Source: Heliopora coerulea (lineage: Eukaryota; Cnidaria; Anthozoa; Scleralcyonacea; Helioporidae). Taken from it: a stretch of 64,000 bases of DNA. A model generated the notes under the pieces. It searched no databases. It was not told where the DNA came from and worked only from the letters and a program-made list of their open reading frames with translations. Position 1 is the first letter of the stretch. Each line of letters opens with the position of its first letter. The stretch lies in the NCBI GenBank assembly GCA_030142905.1, contig JASJOG010000056.1:603501-667500 (forward strand), written 5' to 3'. The position numbers and the translations under genes were made by a program. Positions 43,937-54,300 of this stretch are shown here, piece by piece.

Positions 43937-45487
43937 ATGAATTCACTTAAAAAAGCTGAGAAAAAATATTATGGAAAAAATTATGATTTTGTGGTTAATG
44001 AAAGAAAAATTTTGGATAAAAAGTTTAAAGAAAATTTTTTGAAAAAATATCCATATGCAGACATGTCAAAGTTTTATTTTGAACATGATATTGATAAAGA
44101 TGGAAGTTGGGAAAAAACAATAACATATTTTAAAAACGACCCTAACGGATATATTTCAACCGATATAAATTCAGATACATTTAAAAATGATCCAAATATG
44201 ACAAAATATCTTTATATAAATAAACCAAAACCAAACTTTCCAAAAATTTGGAAACTTGGAGGATCTTTACAAGAATTACCAAAAGGAAAAAGACATGTTG
44301 GTTATACTGGAAAATCATATTATTGGGATGAATTTCCTACACAATATGTTTTAAGTTATCCTATTAACCAGTTTAGGATTTATGTAAACAATACAGATTA
44401 TTTTCAAAGTAATTTTCCTGGATTAAACATAACTACAAATGATAATGCAAAATGGTCACTTAATGAACCATACTTTCAAAGCATTATAGGAGCATGGATT
44501 GCAACTTATGGATGTGGAATTTCAATCCAACATTTATTATTTTCAGCTAACGTTCCAAAACAAATTACATCATTTATGAGGTTTCATCTATATTTTACAG
44601 TCAGAAGAATTATGCATCAATTGAAAAATGGTGATGATAAAATATTTTATAAATTTAATGCTGGTTTTTTAAAAGATCACTATCCAAAATGGACTTATCA
44701 AGAAATTATGAACCTGAAAGGTGAACATTTAGGTCAAGACACCGTAGGTGTTGACAAATGGAAAAGATATCAACACGGTCCGGGTCAAATTAGAGACACA
44801 CAAAATGATTATAAAAAATTTGTCCCAAAAATTTCAGATGGATTAATAAAAAAGGGAACTGAATTATTAAATCAAAGCATTGAAGCTTATCTTTATTCAA
44901 TACTAGGAGCTCAAGCAAGAACAAAACAAAGTATTGTTTCAAATAGAGCTTCAGCATTAGAAACACAAAAGGTTTTTAGAAAAATTTTTGAAGATTCTAT
45001 TATAAATTATGACACTTCAACCTGGATAAATAATATGAATACAGCAGTTTCATCAACAAATGTGGTTTTAAATACTGCAATAAGTCCAACTTTATGGTTA
45101 ATTCCGAGCAGTTTAATTATTTTAAAAGATCCTATTGAAGGATATAATAATAAATTAAAAGTTTCTGATGAAAATATGGTTTTTGGAATTAATGAAAATT
45201 TAAATTATTATGGTGGAGAAAAAAAACCAAAACCGCGGAGCGGCGGACGAAGTCCGATACAGGGAAATGAAATAAAGAAAAATGAATCCAAAAAAGATAT
45301 AAAGAAAAATGAATCCAAAAAAGATTTGAAAAATAATACATTAAAAGACATTTCAAGCCCTTCGGGCTCGCCGCTTCGCGGTCTTTCAGGTAAATCTTCA
45401 AAAACACCCATTGGGTCAAGTGAAAATTTAATTATTTTATCTTTATCAATAATTGGAGGAGTTTTAATTTCAAAATATATATTATAA
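43937..45487 (+). CDS. Large unrecognised Polinton protein, structural candidate
   Basis: 516 residues. N-terminus with KKAEKKYYGKNYDF, then YFEHDIDKDGSWEKTITYF, RHVGYTGKSYYWDEFPTQY, NQFRIYVNNTDYFQSNFPG, and an aromatic-rich middle (IIGAWIATYGCGISIQHLL). The last 20 residues form a membrane anchor (LIILSLSIIGGVLISKYIL). Before it lies a low-complexity linker with repeated KKNESKKD units and two GC hairpin islands in frame (45233-45262 and 45355-45389). Size and first position in the rightward block suggest a virion component. No known enzyme motif. Confidence 0.6.
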   Translation: MNSLKKAEKKYYGKNYDFVVNERKILDKKFKENFLKKYPYADMSKFYFEHDIDKDGSWEKTITYFKNDPNGYISTDINSDTFKNDPNMTKYLYINKPKPNFPKIWKLGGSLQELPKGKRHVGYTGKSYYWDEFPTQYVLSYPINQFRIYVNNTDYFQSNFPGLNITTNDNAKWSLNEPYFQSIIGAWIATYGCGISIQHLLFSANVPKQITSFMRFHLYFTVRRIMHQLKNGDDKIFYKFNAGFLKDHYPKWTYQEIMNLKGEHLGQDTVGVDKWKRYQHGPGQIRDTQNDYKKFVPKISDGLIKKGTELLNQSIEAYLYSILGAQARTKQSIVSNRASALETQKVFRKIFEDSIINYDTSTWINNMNTAVSSTNVVLNTAISPTLWLIPSSLIILKDPIEGYNNKLKVSDENMVFGINENLNYYGGEKKPKPRSGGRSPIQGNEIKKNESKKDIKKNESKKDLKNNTLKDISSPSGSPLRGLSGKSSKTPIGSSENLIILSLSIIGGVLISKYIL

Positions 45488-45492
45488 AATAA

Positions 45493-46177
45493 ATGACAAA
45501 TCTTAAAATATTTATCAAACAAGACGAAAACCGTGAAAAAATAATTCAATTAGAAAAACCACTTATATTAACTCATTGTGAGAGTTATATGTTTGTAAAA
45601 TCAGTAAGTATATTTTGGGATTATAATAATTTATATCAAAATATTCATCATTATACTTATGATACACAAGGTGCTAATACAAAAATTAACTTCAAAGATG
45701 GATATTATACCTTTAATATTTTAAAAACTGAATTAGAAAATGTCGGCGCAATTGAACTGGAACAAATTGATTTTTCTGGAAAATGCACAATAAAATCAGA
45801 TAAAACATTAAATTTACAAACATTTGGACCAATCATAGGATTTCCAGAAAATAAAGTAATACAAGCAAATACATTAACAGAGTGACAGCGAGGTAAATAT
45901 TAATAACAACTTGGAATATGTAAACATAAGCTGTAATATGATTGATAAAAGTAAAAATTTTGTAGATGGTAAAAGAAGTGACATTCTTATTCAAATTCCA
46001 ATTGAATCTGAACAAACACTAAAAGGAAGTGTTTCTAAAATTTATCCGCCTGAAGAAACAGGACCGGGAGGAGGAATAAAATTATCAAATGGAATTTATA
46101 ATGAATTAGAATTCAAAGTAGAAGGAAATAATTCATTATCAATAGGAAATGTTTTGTTAGAAATCAAAATTAAATAA
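45493..46177 (+). pseudogene. Minor-capsid-like protein (single jelly-roll candidate), split by a one-base frameshift
   Basis: The first frame (45493-45885) ends at a TGA at 45883-45885. A second frame from about 45887 to 46177 continues with matching codon use. Block order (LQTFGPIIGFPENKV at the end of the first part; VNISCNMIDKSKNFVDGKRS and then ELEFKVEGNNSLSIG in the second) resembles Polinton minor capsid (penton-like) proteins. The start codon follows TATAAAATAA directly, six bases after the preceding gene. The shift sits near 45880-45887 and could be a mutation or an assembly error. Confidence 0.55.
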
Positions 46178-46196
46178 TTTTGTTATTATAAAATAA

Positions 46197-47656
46197 ATGA
46201 GTTTATTCTATGGATATGAAAAAGTTAACGATAATATAACAACAGGAGGTTTACCAACAACAGGAGGGGATATGACAGGAGATATTAACATGGGTTCAAA
46301 CCATATCATAACATCAGTTGACCCGACAAAAAGAGAACACCTTGCTAGAAAAAAATATGTAGATGATTTAGTAAGAAGACACACAGATGTAGATTATCAA
46401 GAAGAGGAGGTACAATGAGAGGAAATATTGATATGGGTAATAATAAAATTACAACAAATGTGAATCCTTCAAGTGATAAAGACCTTTCTAGAAAAAAATA
46501 TGTAGATGATCAAGATTCTAGAAAATTATCCTTAACTGGTGGAACAATGTCAGGAAATATTAGCATGGGAAATCATAAAATTCTAACAACTTCAGATCCT
46601 ACGGGTGAAAAACATTTAGCAAGAAAAAAATATGTAGATAATCAAGATTCTAAAAAATTATCCCTAACTGGCGGAACATTGACAGGTGATGTTACAATTG
46701 GAAGTAATAAAATTATTTCTTCAACAAATCCTACACTTGAAACACATTTAGCGAGGAAGAAATACGTCGACGACCGTATTTATAATAGTTTAAACATTCT
46801 CAAAAAAGATGTTAGTTTTTCAATTTTGAAAGATAATTTTTCTTTGAAATTTCATAATTTATATTTCATTGAATATAATTCAGTTTATGATTTATTGTTT
46901 GAAAGAAATGGAGGAAAAGTTAAAGAATTAATTGATTATGGAATTGAAGGAAAAAATTTTAAACAAACAACAAAAAGTGTTCAACCTTCCTTGTGTTTAG
47001 AAAATGAAAAAGAAAATAATAAATATTTTTTAAAATTTAATGGAACCAACAGCAGAATGATTTCAGGTTCCAACATTAATCCGATATCGGGAACCGTATC
47101 AGGAAAAAAAGATATTGTAAATGTTTTTGTTGTTTATAAATTGAATTCTGTTCCTTCATCTGGAAGTGATTGGTTAAAAGGAGGAATTTTTGGACATGAT
47201 AATGGAGGTTATGATAAATTTGTTTGTTTTGCAAATCCATCCACAAAAGAATTAGTTATTTCTGGAGATAGTGCTGATTTTTTCAGTATTGGTTCAAATC
47301 CTGTAAATCATAGAACACCAATTGCCGACTTCAAGTCGAAGGCGAATGCTGGGGATCTGAATAAATGGATATGTCTTTCAGTTCATTGGGACTTATACAC
47401 AACACCGAAAGATAATGAAAGTTTTGTTTATTGTAATGGAAAAAAGTTAACATCTTTTACATCGAAAACTGTTTCAGGCAGCGCAGCTTTAACAATTGGA
47501 GATATAAAAAACAGCACAAATTCACCTTTTGATGGAAGCATGTCTTTCTTTTCAGTTTTGAAACATGAAAAAATGACAGAAAAAGAAATTTTGTTTTATC
47601 ATTATGTTCTTTGTAATTTATACAATGTTGATCATGATTCAATAAATATATCATGA
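46197..47656 (+). pseudogene. Fibre protein 1: phage-tail-fibre-like repeats plus lectin-like domain, frame change near 46405
   Basis: Two overlapping frames (46197-46418 and 46415-47656). Together they carry four units of the type GGTMTGDINMGxNxIxxxxDP followed by HLARKKYVDD, the repeat typical of bacteriophage tail-fibre shafts. After about residue 125 of the second frame comes a beta-rich region (YFLKFNGTNSRM, VNVFVVYKLN, WICLSVHWD, ALTIGDIKN, FDGSMSFFSVLKHEKM) matching the concanavalin A-like/LamG pattern. The first frame breaks inside a repeat just before the overlapping ATGA (46415-46418), so either a one-base shift occurred near 46405 or the pair is translationally coupled. Likely role: virion attachment to cell-surface sugars (inference). 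Confidence 0.7.
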
Positions 47657-47679
47657 AATTAATTTAATTGTATAAATAA

Positions 47680-48867
47680 ATGAGTGTTATATTTGATGAT
47701 GATGATTTTAGTTCAAAAACACAAAGTCAAAAAAAATTTTTATTAAAAGAATTTGATAAAAAATTATATTTATCTGGAGGAACAATGCATGGAAATTTGA
47801 ATATGCTTTCTTATAAAGTAATTTCCAGTGCAACGCCATCTGGAAATACTGATTTAACAAATAAATCATATGTTGATTCCAAATTATCTTTATCTGGTGG
47901 AACAATGACAGGAGATTTGGATATGGGAAATAATCATATTGTTCACGCTGCAAATTATTCTCCTTCTTCTAATTATCATGTTGTGAATAAAAAATACGTT
48001 GATGGTAAAACTAAAGCTTTGAGAAATGATATTGTGACAACTTCGTTGTCGTGTATTTATAATTTACAAATGGATGATTTGGGAATTTTTGATGTAAAAG
48101 ATGATGATAATTATATAGAATATACTGGGAGCAATAAAAAGGTTGAAAAACTTTTCAATTTGTCAAGAAAAAAAGATTGGAATTTCAAACAAGATGATAC
48201 AAACAAACAACCATTTTTCAAAAAATCCACAATTAATAATTTTTATTGTGTTCAATACCACACTGGTCTTGGATTAAACGTTTCAAATAGCAACAATTTA
48301 CATTTAGTTAGTACACAAGATATTTTAAGCAATCAACACTTGAATTTTTATTTTGTATATGGTTTAAAATCATTAAATTCGTCTAACAATGAGGTGTCGT
48401 TGTTTAAAATCGTAGATAATGAAACAGCAAGTCAACCAGATCCTTCTAATTTTGGTATTTCTTATCGTAATTCATTATTATATATCACAAATTCATCCAC
48501 GTATTCAATTACAAATGACAGATGGCAATTGAAAGCAAATGCAACTCAAATAAACAAATTAATATGTCTTTCTGTTCATTGGGATCAAGGTAACGTCAGT
48601 GGTGATAAAAAAGGAAATCTTTATGTGAATGGAAAAGAAATTGTTTCTTTCAATACAACTGCTAGAAAGTATCACACCCCAAATATGAAATTTTATCTTG
48701 GGTCAAAAAATAAAGATCACGGAAAAATGGATGGAGAAATATTATATGTATATATTTCAACAAGAAAAATGAAATATCCAGAAATTGTTTTAAACCATTA
48801 TCTTCTTTGTAAAAAATATAGTGTTGATTTTGATGAAGATGAAATATTAAAATATATAGCTAAATAA
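47680..48867 (+). CDS. Fibre protein 2: phage-tail-fibre-like repeats plus lectin-like domain
   Basis: 395 residues, a paralogue of the preceding gene. Two repeats (LSGGTMHGNLNML...DLTNKSYVDSK, then LSGGTMTGDLDMGNNHI...HVVNKKYVDGK) cover about residues 30-110. The rest is beta-rich with the same landmarks (LNFYFVYGLK, LICLSVHWDQ, MKFYLGSKN, MDGEILYVYISTRKM). The start follows TATAAATAA. No lesion. It probably forms trimers like phage fibres, with the lectin-like head outward (inference). Confidence 0.75.
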   Translation: MSVIFDDDDFSSKTQSQKKFLLKEFDKKLYLSGGTMHGNLNMLSYKVISSATPSGNTDLTNKSYVDSKLSLSGGTMTGDLDMGNNHIVHAANYSPSSNYHVVNKKYVDGKTKALRNDIVTTSLSCIYNLQMDDLGIFDVKDDDNYIEYTGSNKKVEKLFNLSRKKDWNFKQDDTNKQPFFKKSTINNFYCVQYHTGLGLNVSNSNNLHLVSTQDILSNQHLNFYFVYGLKSLNSSNNEVSLFKIVDNETASQPDPSNFGISYRNSLLYITNSSTYSITNDRWQLKANATQINKLICLSVHWDQGNVSGDKKGNLYVNGKEIVSFNTTARKYHTPNMKFYLGSKNKDHGKMDGEILYVYISTRKMKYPEIVLNHYLLCKKYSVDFDEDEILKYIAK

Positions 48868-48869
48868 AT

Positions 48870-49087
48870 TTTGAATAAATTTTAAATAACTTTGAATAAA
48901 TTTTAAATAACTTTGAATAAATTTTAAATAACATTTGAATAACATTTGTTTTATTTAAAATTTACTTAGGTTTTATTTAACTTTTATTTAGTTTTATTTA
49001 TAAATAACTTTGAATAACAGTTAAATAACTTTGAATAAAAAATAAACAAAAAATAAAGTTAAATAAAATTAAATAAATAAATAATAA
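48870..49087. repeat. AT-only intergenic tract with three 21-bp tandem repeats
   Basis: Three perfect units of TTTGAATAAATTTTAAATAA(C) at 48870-48932, then related pieces in both orientations up to the next ATG. It is the longest gap between rightward genes of the element and contains almost no G or C. Possible promoter cluster or replication-related site. Confidence 0.7.
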
Positions 49088-49606
49088 ATGAGTGAAACAA
49101 GTGAAAACAATAAAGTTGAAAACAGCAAAGAGCCGAAGGCTCTCACCGCTCCGCGGATAACAGCAGTTGAAAAATCTGATAAAACAAAAGATCCAAGAAA
49201 AGTAGAATTGGGAAAAAGGTTGGCAAAAATTTCAAGAGAAGCAAAAGAAAGAAAAGCAAGACAGCGCGAAAAAAGTGAAGCGGAGCTTGAACGTAAAGTT
49301 GACCGCGACGACCGAAGCTTAGCGGAAGAAATAAATGACTATGTAGATTTTAGGTATATTGTTGGAGGAGTAACAATTGTTGCTGCGCTTGGAGGCCTAT
49401 ATTATGCATATAAAAGCGACAAAAGACAAAGTGAAATCAAACAAAATGATCGACCAGAGGTCTCATCGCCCGAAGGGCTCAGCACCAAAGGTGCAGCAGC
49501 GAAGCTGCAGCAAAGTGAAGAAGAAAACAAAAAAGTTAAGTTAGAAAATAAAAATGGTTATGAAATTAAATTCAAACCATCAAAGTGTTCTATTGAAAAT
49601 CTGTAA
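49088..49606 (+). CDS. Basic Polinton protein with one membrane segment
   Basis: 172 residues. A basic, helical first half (DPRKVELGKRLAKISREAKERKARQREKSEAEL), one membrane segment at about residues 90-107 (YIVGGVTIVAALGGLYYAY) and a charged tail. Two GC-rich double hairpins are read through in frame: 49130-49156 (EPKALTAPR) and 49468-49511 (SSPEGLSTKGAAAKLQQ). A DNA-binding virion protein is possible, but I recognise no family. Confidence 0.65.
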   Translation: MSETSENNKVENSKEPKALTAPRITAVEKSDKTKDPRKVELGKRLAKISREAKERKARQREKSEAELERKVDRDDRSLAEEINDYVDFRYIVGGVTIVAALGGLYYAYKSDKRQSEIKQNDRPEVSSPEGLSTKGAAAKLQQSEEENKKVKLENKNGYEIKFKPSKCSIENL

Positions 49607-49648
49607 GAAAATAAAGTTTGCAAAAAAATTTTTTATATGTATAAATAA

Positions 49649-49882
49649 ATGGGTGAAATGAATAGAAAAGAAGTTATGAATGAATTATATGATTCTACAA
49701 TAATTACATTGGGTGCTGTTGGAGTTGGAATGATAACAAGAAAAGTAATTAGTGATGGTTTGTCAACTCCATCTAGTTTAGTTCCTACTTTAAAACTTGC
49801 AGCAGCTGTTGGATTATCATCGCTTGCAGTTAAATATGCTCAAGACAAAAAGTGGATTCCTTCTGATCCATTCAAATCATAA
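49649..49882 (+). CDS. Small membrane protein of the Polinton
   Basis: 77 residues with two short hydrophobic segments (TIITLGAVGVGMITR and LKLAAAVGLSSLAV). It starts directly after TGTATAAATAA. Function unknown. Confidence 0.6.
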   Translation: MGEMNRKEVMNELYDSTIITLGAVGVGMITRKVISDGLSTPSSLVPTLKLAAAVGLSSLAVKYAQDKKWIPSDPFKS

Positions 49883-49906
49883 AAAAATGAGAAAATGTAT
49901 AAATAA

Positions 49907-50338
49907 ATGGAAACAGTAGTTGGTGGATTATTTAATGCAGTTGCTTTTGCAGGTGCTGGATTTTTATTTTCAAAATTAAATCATTCTGGATATGAAAAAG
50001 AGATAAAAAGGCATAATGAAGCAATGGAAAAATTGAGTGAAGCGAAAGAAAAATGGTATGAAGATCAAGTAAAAAGAAAACAAGAAATTGAAAAATTAAG
50101 ACAACAATTATCTGATGCAAATGCTGATATAAATAAGACAAACATGTCTTTGAAAAATCTTGCTGAAATAAATAATCGTTATAAATATTTAAAAGAAGAA
50201 GCAAATGAAGAAGATGACCGGGGACCGCCAAAATTAGAAGATTATTATAAACCTTCTGATGAAATGAAAGAATATCAAAATGTTGCTTTTTTTCTTGTTG
50301 GTCTTTCAGGAGGTTATGTAGTTTATAAATTTTTGTAA
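49907..50338 (+). CDS. Polinton protein with coiled coil between two membrane segments
   Basis: 143 residues: hydrophobic N-terminus (VVGGLFNAVAFAGAGFLF), a coiled coil at about 28-85 (KEIKRHNEAMEKLSEAKEKW, EIEKLRQQLSDANADINKT), an acidic hinge and a C-terminal membrane segment (NVAFFLVGLSGGYVVYKFL). Both ends may sit in the same membrane. Start after TGTATAAATAA. Probably works with its neighbour 24 bases upstream. Confidence 0.65.
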   Translation: METVVGGLFNAVAFAGAGFLFSKLNHSGYEKEIKRHNEAMEKLSEAKEKWYEDQVKRKQEIEKLRQQLSDANADINKTNMSLKNLAEINNRYKYLKEEANEEDDRGPPKLEDYYKPSDEMKEYQNVAFFLVGLSGGYVVYKFL

Positions 50339-50388
50339 ATTTAGTCTTTTTATATTTTTACCTATGTGTTAAGTTGAACGACTTGAGC

Positions 50389-50422
50389 GATCGTCCTTCG
50401 GACTCAGCATCGAAGCTGCAAG
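50389..50422. repeat. GC-rich double hairpin in an intergenic gap
   Basis: GTCC-TTC-GGAC followed by TCAGC and a GCGAAGC-like second hairpin, in otherwise AT-rich DNA. Same pattern as islands inside neighbouring genes; see the finding on double hairpins. Confidence 0.7.
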
Positions 50423-50484
50423 TTAAAACGAGCAAAGTTGTTTTTTTAAAAAATTTCTTTTAAAAAAAAATTTACCTTAAATAA

Positions 50485-50889
50485 ATGACAGAGAATCATT
50501 GTAAATCGAGCGAAGCTCTCAGCACCAAAGGCGCAACAAATAACCAACCAATAACAATTAGAGAATTGCGTTTTATTGCAAGAGAAAAAAATATAAAAAA
50601 TTATAAAACTTATACAAAAAATCAACTTGAAGAAATGTTGGGTTTAAAAATTTCTGAACCTAATGAAAAATATGAAAAATATTGTAGAGGAAAAATTAAA
50701 AATCCAATTCCAATAATAGTTAAAAACAAAGAAACAGGTGAAATTTTTAAATTTAAAAGTCTTATATCTGCTGCGAGAAATTTTGATAAAAATGCAGGAA
50801 GTATAAAATATAGAATTAATATGAAAAAAGATTTGAAATTTAATGGTAAATCATTTTTAGTTTTTTATGACTGTGTCTGCGGCCAGTGA
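50485..50889 (+). CDS. SAP/Rho-N-like plus NUMOD/IENR1-like DNA-binding protein
   Basis: 134 residues. Residues 25-50 (ITIRELRFIAREKNIKNYKT, QLEEMLGL) form an SAP- or Rho-N-like helix pair. Residues 72-130 (IIVKNKETGEIFKFKSLISA, ARNFDKNAGSIKYRI, NGKSFLVFY) fit the NUMOD1/IENR1 helix-turn-helix repeat that in phages and organelles accompanies homing nucleases. No nuclease catalytic motif is visible. A double hairpin is read in frame near the N-terminus (50507-50536). It may bind the element's own DNA (inference). Confidence 0.55.
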   Translation: MTENHCKSSEALSTKGATNNQPITIRELRFIAREKNIKNYKTYTKNQLEEMLGLKISEPNEKYEKYCRGKIKNPIPIIVKNKETGEIFKFKSLISAARNFDKNAGSIKYRINMKKDLKFNGKSFLVFYDCVCGQ

Positions 50890-50982
50890 TCATCGTTTAA
50901 GAATAAAAATTAAAATTGATTTTTATTCTTTTTTTCATTTTTTCTGCTTTTAAAAAAAAATATATATAAATAAAAGAGAGAG

Positions 50983-51273
50983 ATGTCTTCAACAATTATT
51001 GAAATACTTGTACCAAAAAATTATAAATATACAAAAAGTAATATGTATTATACTTTTACCAAAGAAATTATTAAACTTAGCGGAGAAGAAATATTACCAC
51101 ATACTGAATTTACAATAAATTATAAAAAAAAAGATTGTTATTTTTATGATTTTGAAGTTGATTACCAGAATAATGAAAAAATTTATATGCATTATCATCT
51201 TATTTTAAAACCTCAACCAAAAATAGAACCTCCATTATTAAATATTTTTATACTTAAAAAAATTGATCTTTAA
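50983..51273 (+). CDS. Unrecognised 96-residue Polinton protein
   Basis: Strand-rich, with many Tyr and Lys (YKYTKSNMYYTFTKEIIKL, CYFYDFEVDY, YMHYHLILK). Start preceded by TATATAAATAAAAGAGAGAG, so the ATG is 15 bases from the motif instead of touching it. Function unknown. Confidence 0.5.
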   Translation: MSSTIIEILVPKNYKYTKSNMYYTFTKEIIKLSGEEILPHTEFTINYKKKDCYFYDFEVDYQNNEKIYMHYHLILKPQPKIEPPLLNIFILKKIDL

Positions 51274-51380
51274 ATCATTTTTAATTTTTTTTAAATTTGG
51301 TCACATGACCAAACATGAAAAAAAAATTAAAAAATTTTTTTTTTATGCTTTTAAAAAAAAAATATATATATAAATAAAGG

Positions 51381-54300
51381 ATGAACATGTCAAGTAATGT
51401 TTCACAAAATATATTGGATTATGATAATCCAAAACGTGGTCGTGGAAGACCTAGAAAATATCCTTTTGGGAAAAAAGAGGTAGACCGGCAACATTACCTC
51501 CAGAAAAAAGACAAAGTGAGCGAATTTTTGCTAGAGGTAGAGGAAGGCCAAGAAAAAATCAGGAAATTTCCTCATCAATTTTAGACAAACCAGTTACAGA
51601 AGAAAATTTACAAGCACCTTTAAAACCAACTCAATATATAAAACCAAATAAAAATTTTGTTGAAAAATCAAAGGAAAAAATATTAAAATTATTTGATAAA
51701 TACAGTCCATTAAATAATAAAGTAACGGAAAAAAAATGGTATAACCACCTGAAAGATAATGTTTTAGATATATTTAATAAATTACAAAATAAAGTTTCAA
51801 CCCCAACTGCAAAATTTGTATTGGATAAAGAAGCTTTGAATGTAACAAAAAGATATCAAATGGATTTGAAAAAATTTGGATTGTCTTTATATGATCCTTT
51901 GACTCTCTTGAAAAAAGTAAAACCATTGGTGATTGAAAAATTCAAAAAATATCCAAGTACAAAACAACAAATAACTCTTGTGTGTTTGATGGAAAAAACA
52001 AATCCAGCAACAGGTGAAACAACTGTGGATAATGCTCATTTTCATAGTTACTACGAAGAAATTTTTGAAGGAAATAATTTTGATGAAATATATGAAAAAA
52101 TGACCCAAAAAATTATTTTAAGTTTTGAAATATATATGACAAATTCGAGTTTGTGGAAATTTAAAAAATCTTTGAAAATAATTCTCAATATTAATGATAT
52201 TAAAAGATTACTTGCTTCATCTTATATTCCTTTACCAGAATTTTTGAAAAATAAAAATGCAATTATCAATCCACAAAATGAAGACCAAAAGTGTTTATTA
52301 TGGTGTGTTGTAATAAATGAACTTTTGAAAACTAATCCCAACTTAAAAAATCCTGGAAGAATTACAAAAATTTTGAAAAAGAAAGCTGAGAATTTTAATG
52401 TTAAAGATGTGAAATTTCCATGTGGATTTTTTGATATTGATAAATTTGAAAAAAATAACAACATTGCAATTAATTTATTTGGATACAACGAAGAAAAAAG
52501 ATTTGGAAAAGAAAATCATGAAATTTTTCCTTTGAGAGTAAGTAAATTTAATTTGAACAATCATGAAAAACAACCACGTGTAAATATATTGTTAATAACA
52601 AATGAAAATGGAGACATCGGACAAAGTCCTCAGCAGCAAAGCTGCAAACATTATTGTTTGATTAAAAATAAGAGTAGATTATTTTCAAGTCAGGTTAGTA
52701 AACACAAAGAGAAAACACATATTTGTGATAATTGTTTACAACATTTTAGCAATGAAAATGTTTATAAAAATCATTTAGAATATTGTAAAGAGTATGAATG
52801 TGGAAAAACTGTTTATCCAGATAAAGGTGAAAAATTAAAGTTTAAAAATTATGAAAGAATGCATGATGTCCCATTTGTGATTTATGCAGATTTTGAATGT
52901 AACCTGAAAAATATAGATGAAAACCCGGAGGGCAGTGGAGCTGTTGGAGATAAAACAAAACAAACCCAAAAACATGAACCATCTGGATATAGTTATTTGA
53001 TAAAATGTTTTGATGATAATTTATATAAATCAAAATTAGTAAAATGTTCTAAAAAACCCGGTGAACCTGATTTTGATATTTCATTAAAATTTGTAAAAAG
53101 TTTAGAAAATGATATTAAAAAAATATATGAGAAATTTAAATTTTCAAAAAAGATAATATTAAGTGAAAAGGATAAAGTAGATTTTAGAACTGCAGAAAAT
53201 TGTTATGCTTGTGGAATCAAATTTGAAAATGAAGGTAAAAAAGTTATGGATCATTGTCATTACACTGGAAAATATCGTGGAGCTGCTTGTGTTAGTTGTA
53301 ATTCAAAAATGAAAAATCCAAAATTTATCCCAGTTATATTTCATAATTTACAAAACTACGACAGTCATTTGTTTATCAAAAATCTTGGTGTTTCAGAAGG
53401 TGAAATTGATTGTATACCAAACACTGAGGAAAAATATATTAGTTTTACAAAAGAAATTATTGTTAGTAAATTTGAATTTGAAAAAATAATAACAGAAAAA
53501 CAACTCCAAAGTAAATGCAAAGAAAATATTATTGAATGTGAAGAATTAGTTATTAACGGTGACTTGAGTGAAACCCCAAATTATAAAATTAAAGAAATTG
53601 TTGAAGTAAAAAGAAAAATTAGATTTATTGATAGTTTTAAATTTATGCAAACTAGTTTAGCAAATTTAGTTAATAATTTAGATAAAAATGAATTAAATAT
53701 TTTGAAGAGATTTTGTGATGACGGTGAAAAAAGAGACTTGCTTACTAGAAAAGGTGTTTTTCCATATGATTGGTTTGATAGTATTGAAAAATTAAAAGAA
53801 GAAAAATTGCCTGATAAATATCATGATTTATATTTAAAAACTGATGTGATGCTTTTAGCTGATGTATTTGAAAATTTTAGAAAAGTTTGTAAACAAAATT
53901 ATAAATTAGATCCTGCTTGGTATTTTACTTCACCTGGATTAGCTTGGGATGCAATGTTAAAAATTACAAAAATTGAATTGGACCTACTGTCTGATCCGCA
54001 AATGTATCTAATGATTGAAAAAGGAATAAGAGGTGGAATTTCAACTATTGTAAAAAGATATGCAAAAGCAAATAACAAATATATGGACAGTGAAGCGAAC
54101 GGAGTTCGATACAACCCTAAAGAAGATAGTGTTTATCTTCCATATTTAGATGCAAATAATTTATATGGATGGGCAATGAGTAAAAAATTACCTGTGAAAG
54201 ATTTCAAATGGATGAATGAAAATGAGTTAAATAATTGGGAAAAAATCGCAGACGACCCGAAGGCCGGTTGTATTTTAGAAGTTGATTTAGAATATCCAGA

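Noticed and set aside
46197..48867. Prophage or bacterial DNA because of the tail-fibre repeats
   Set aside because: The genes lie between Polinton genes, share their start motif and base composition, and are enclosed by the Polinton TIRs and target duplication.
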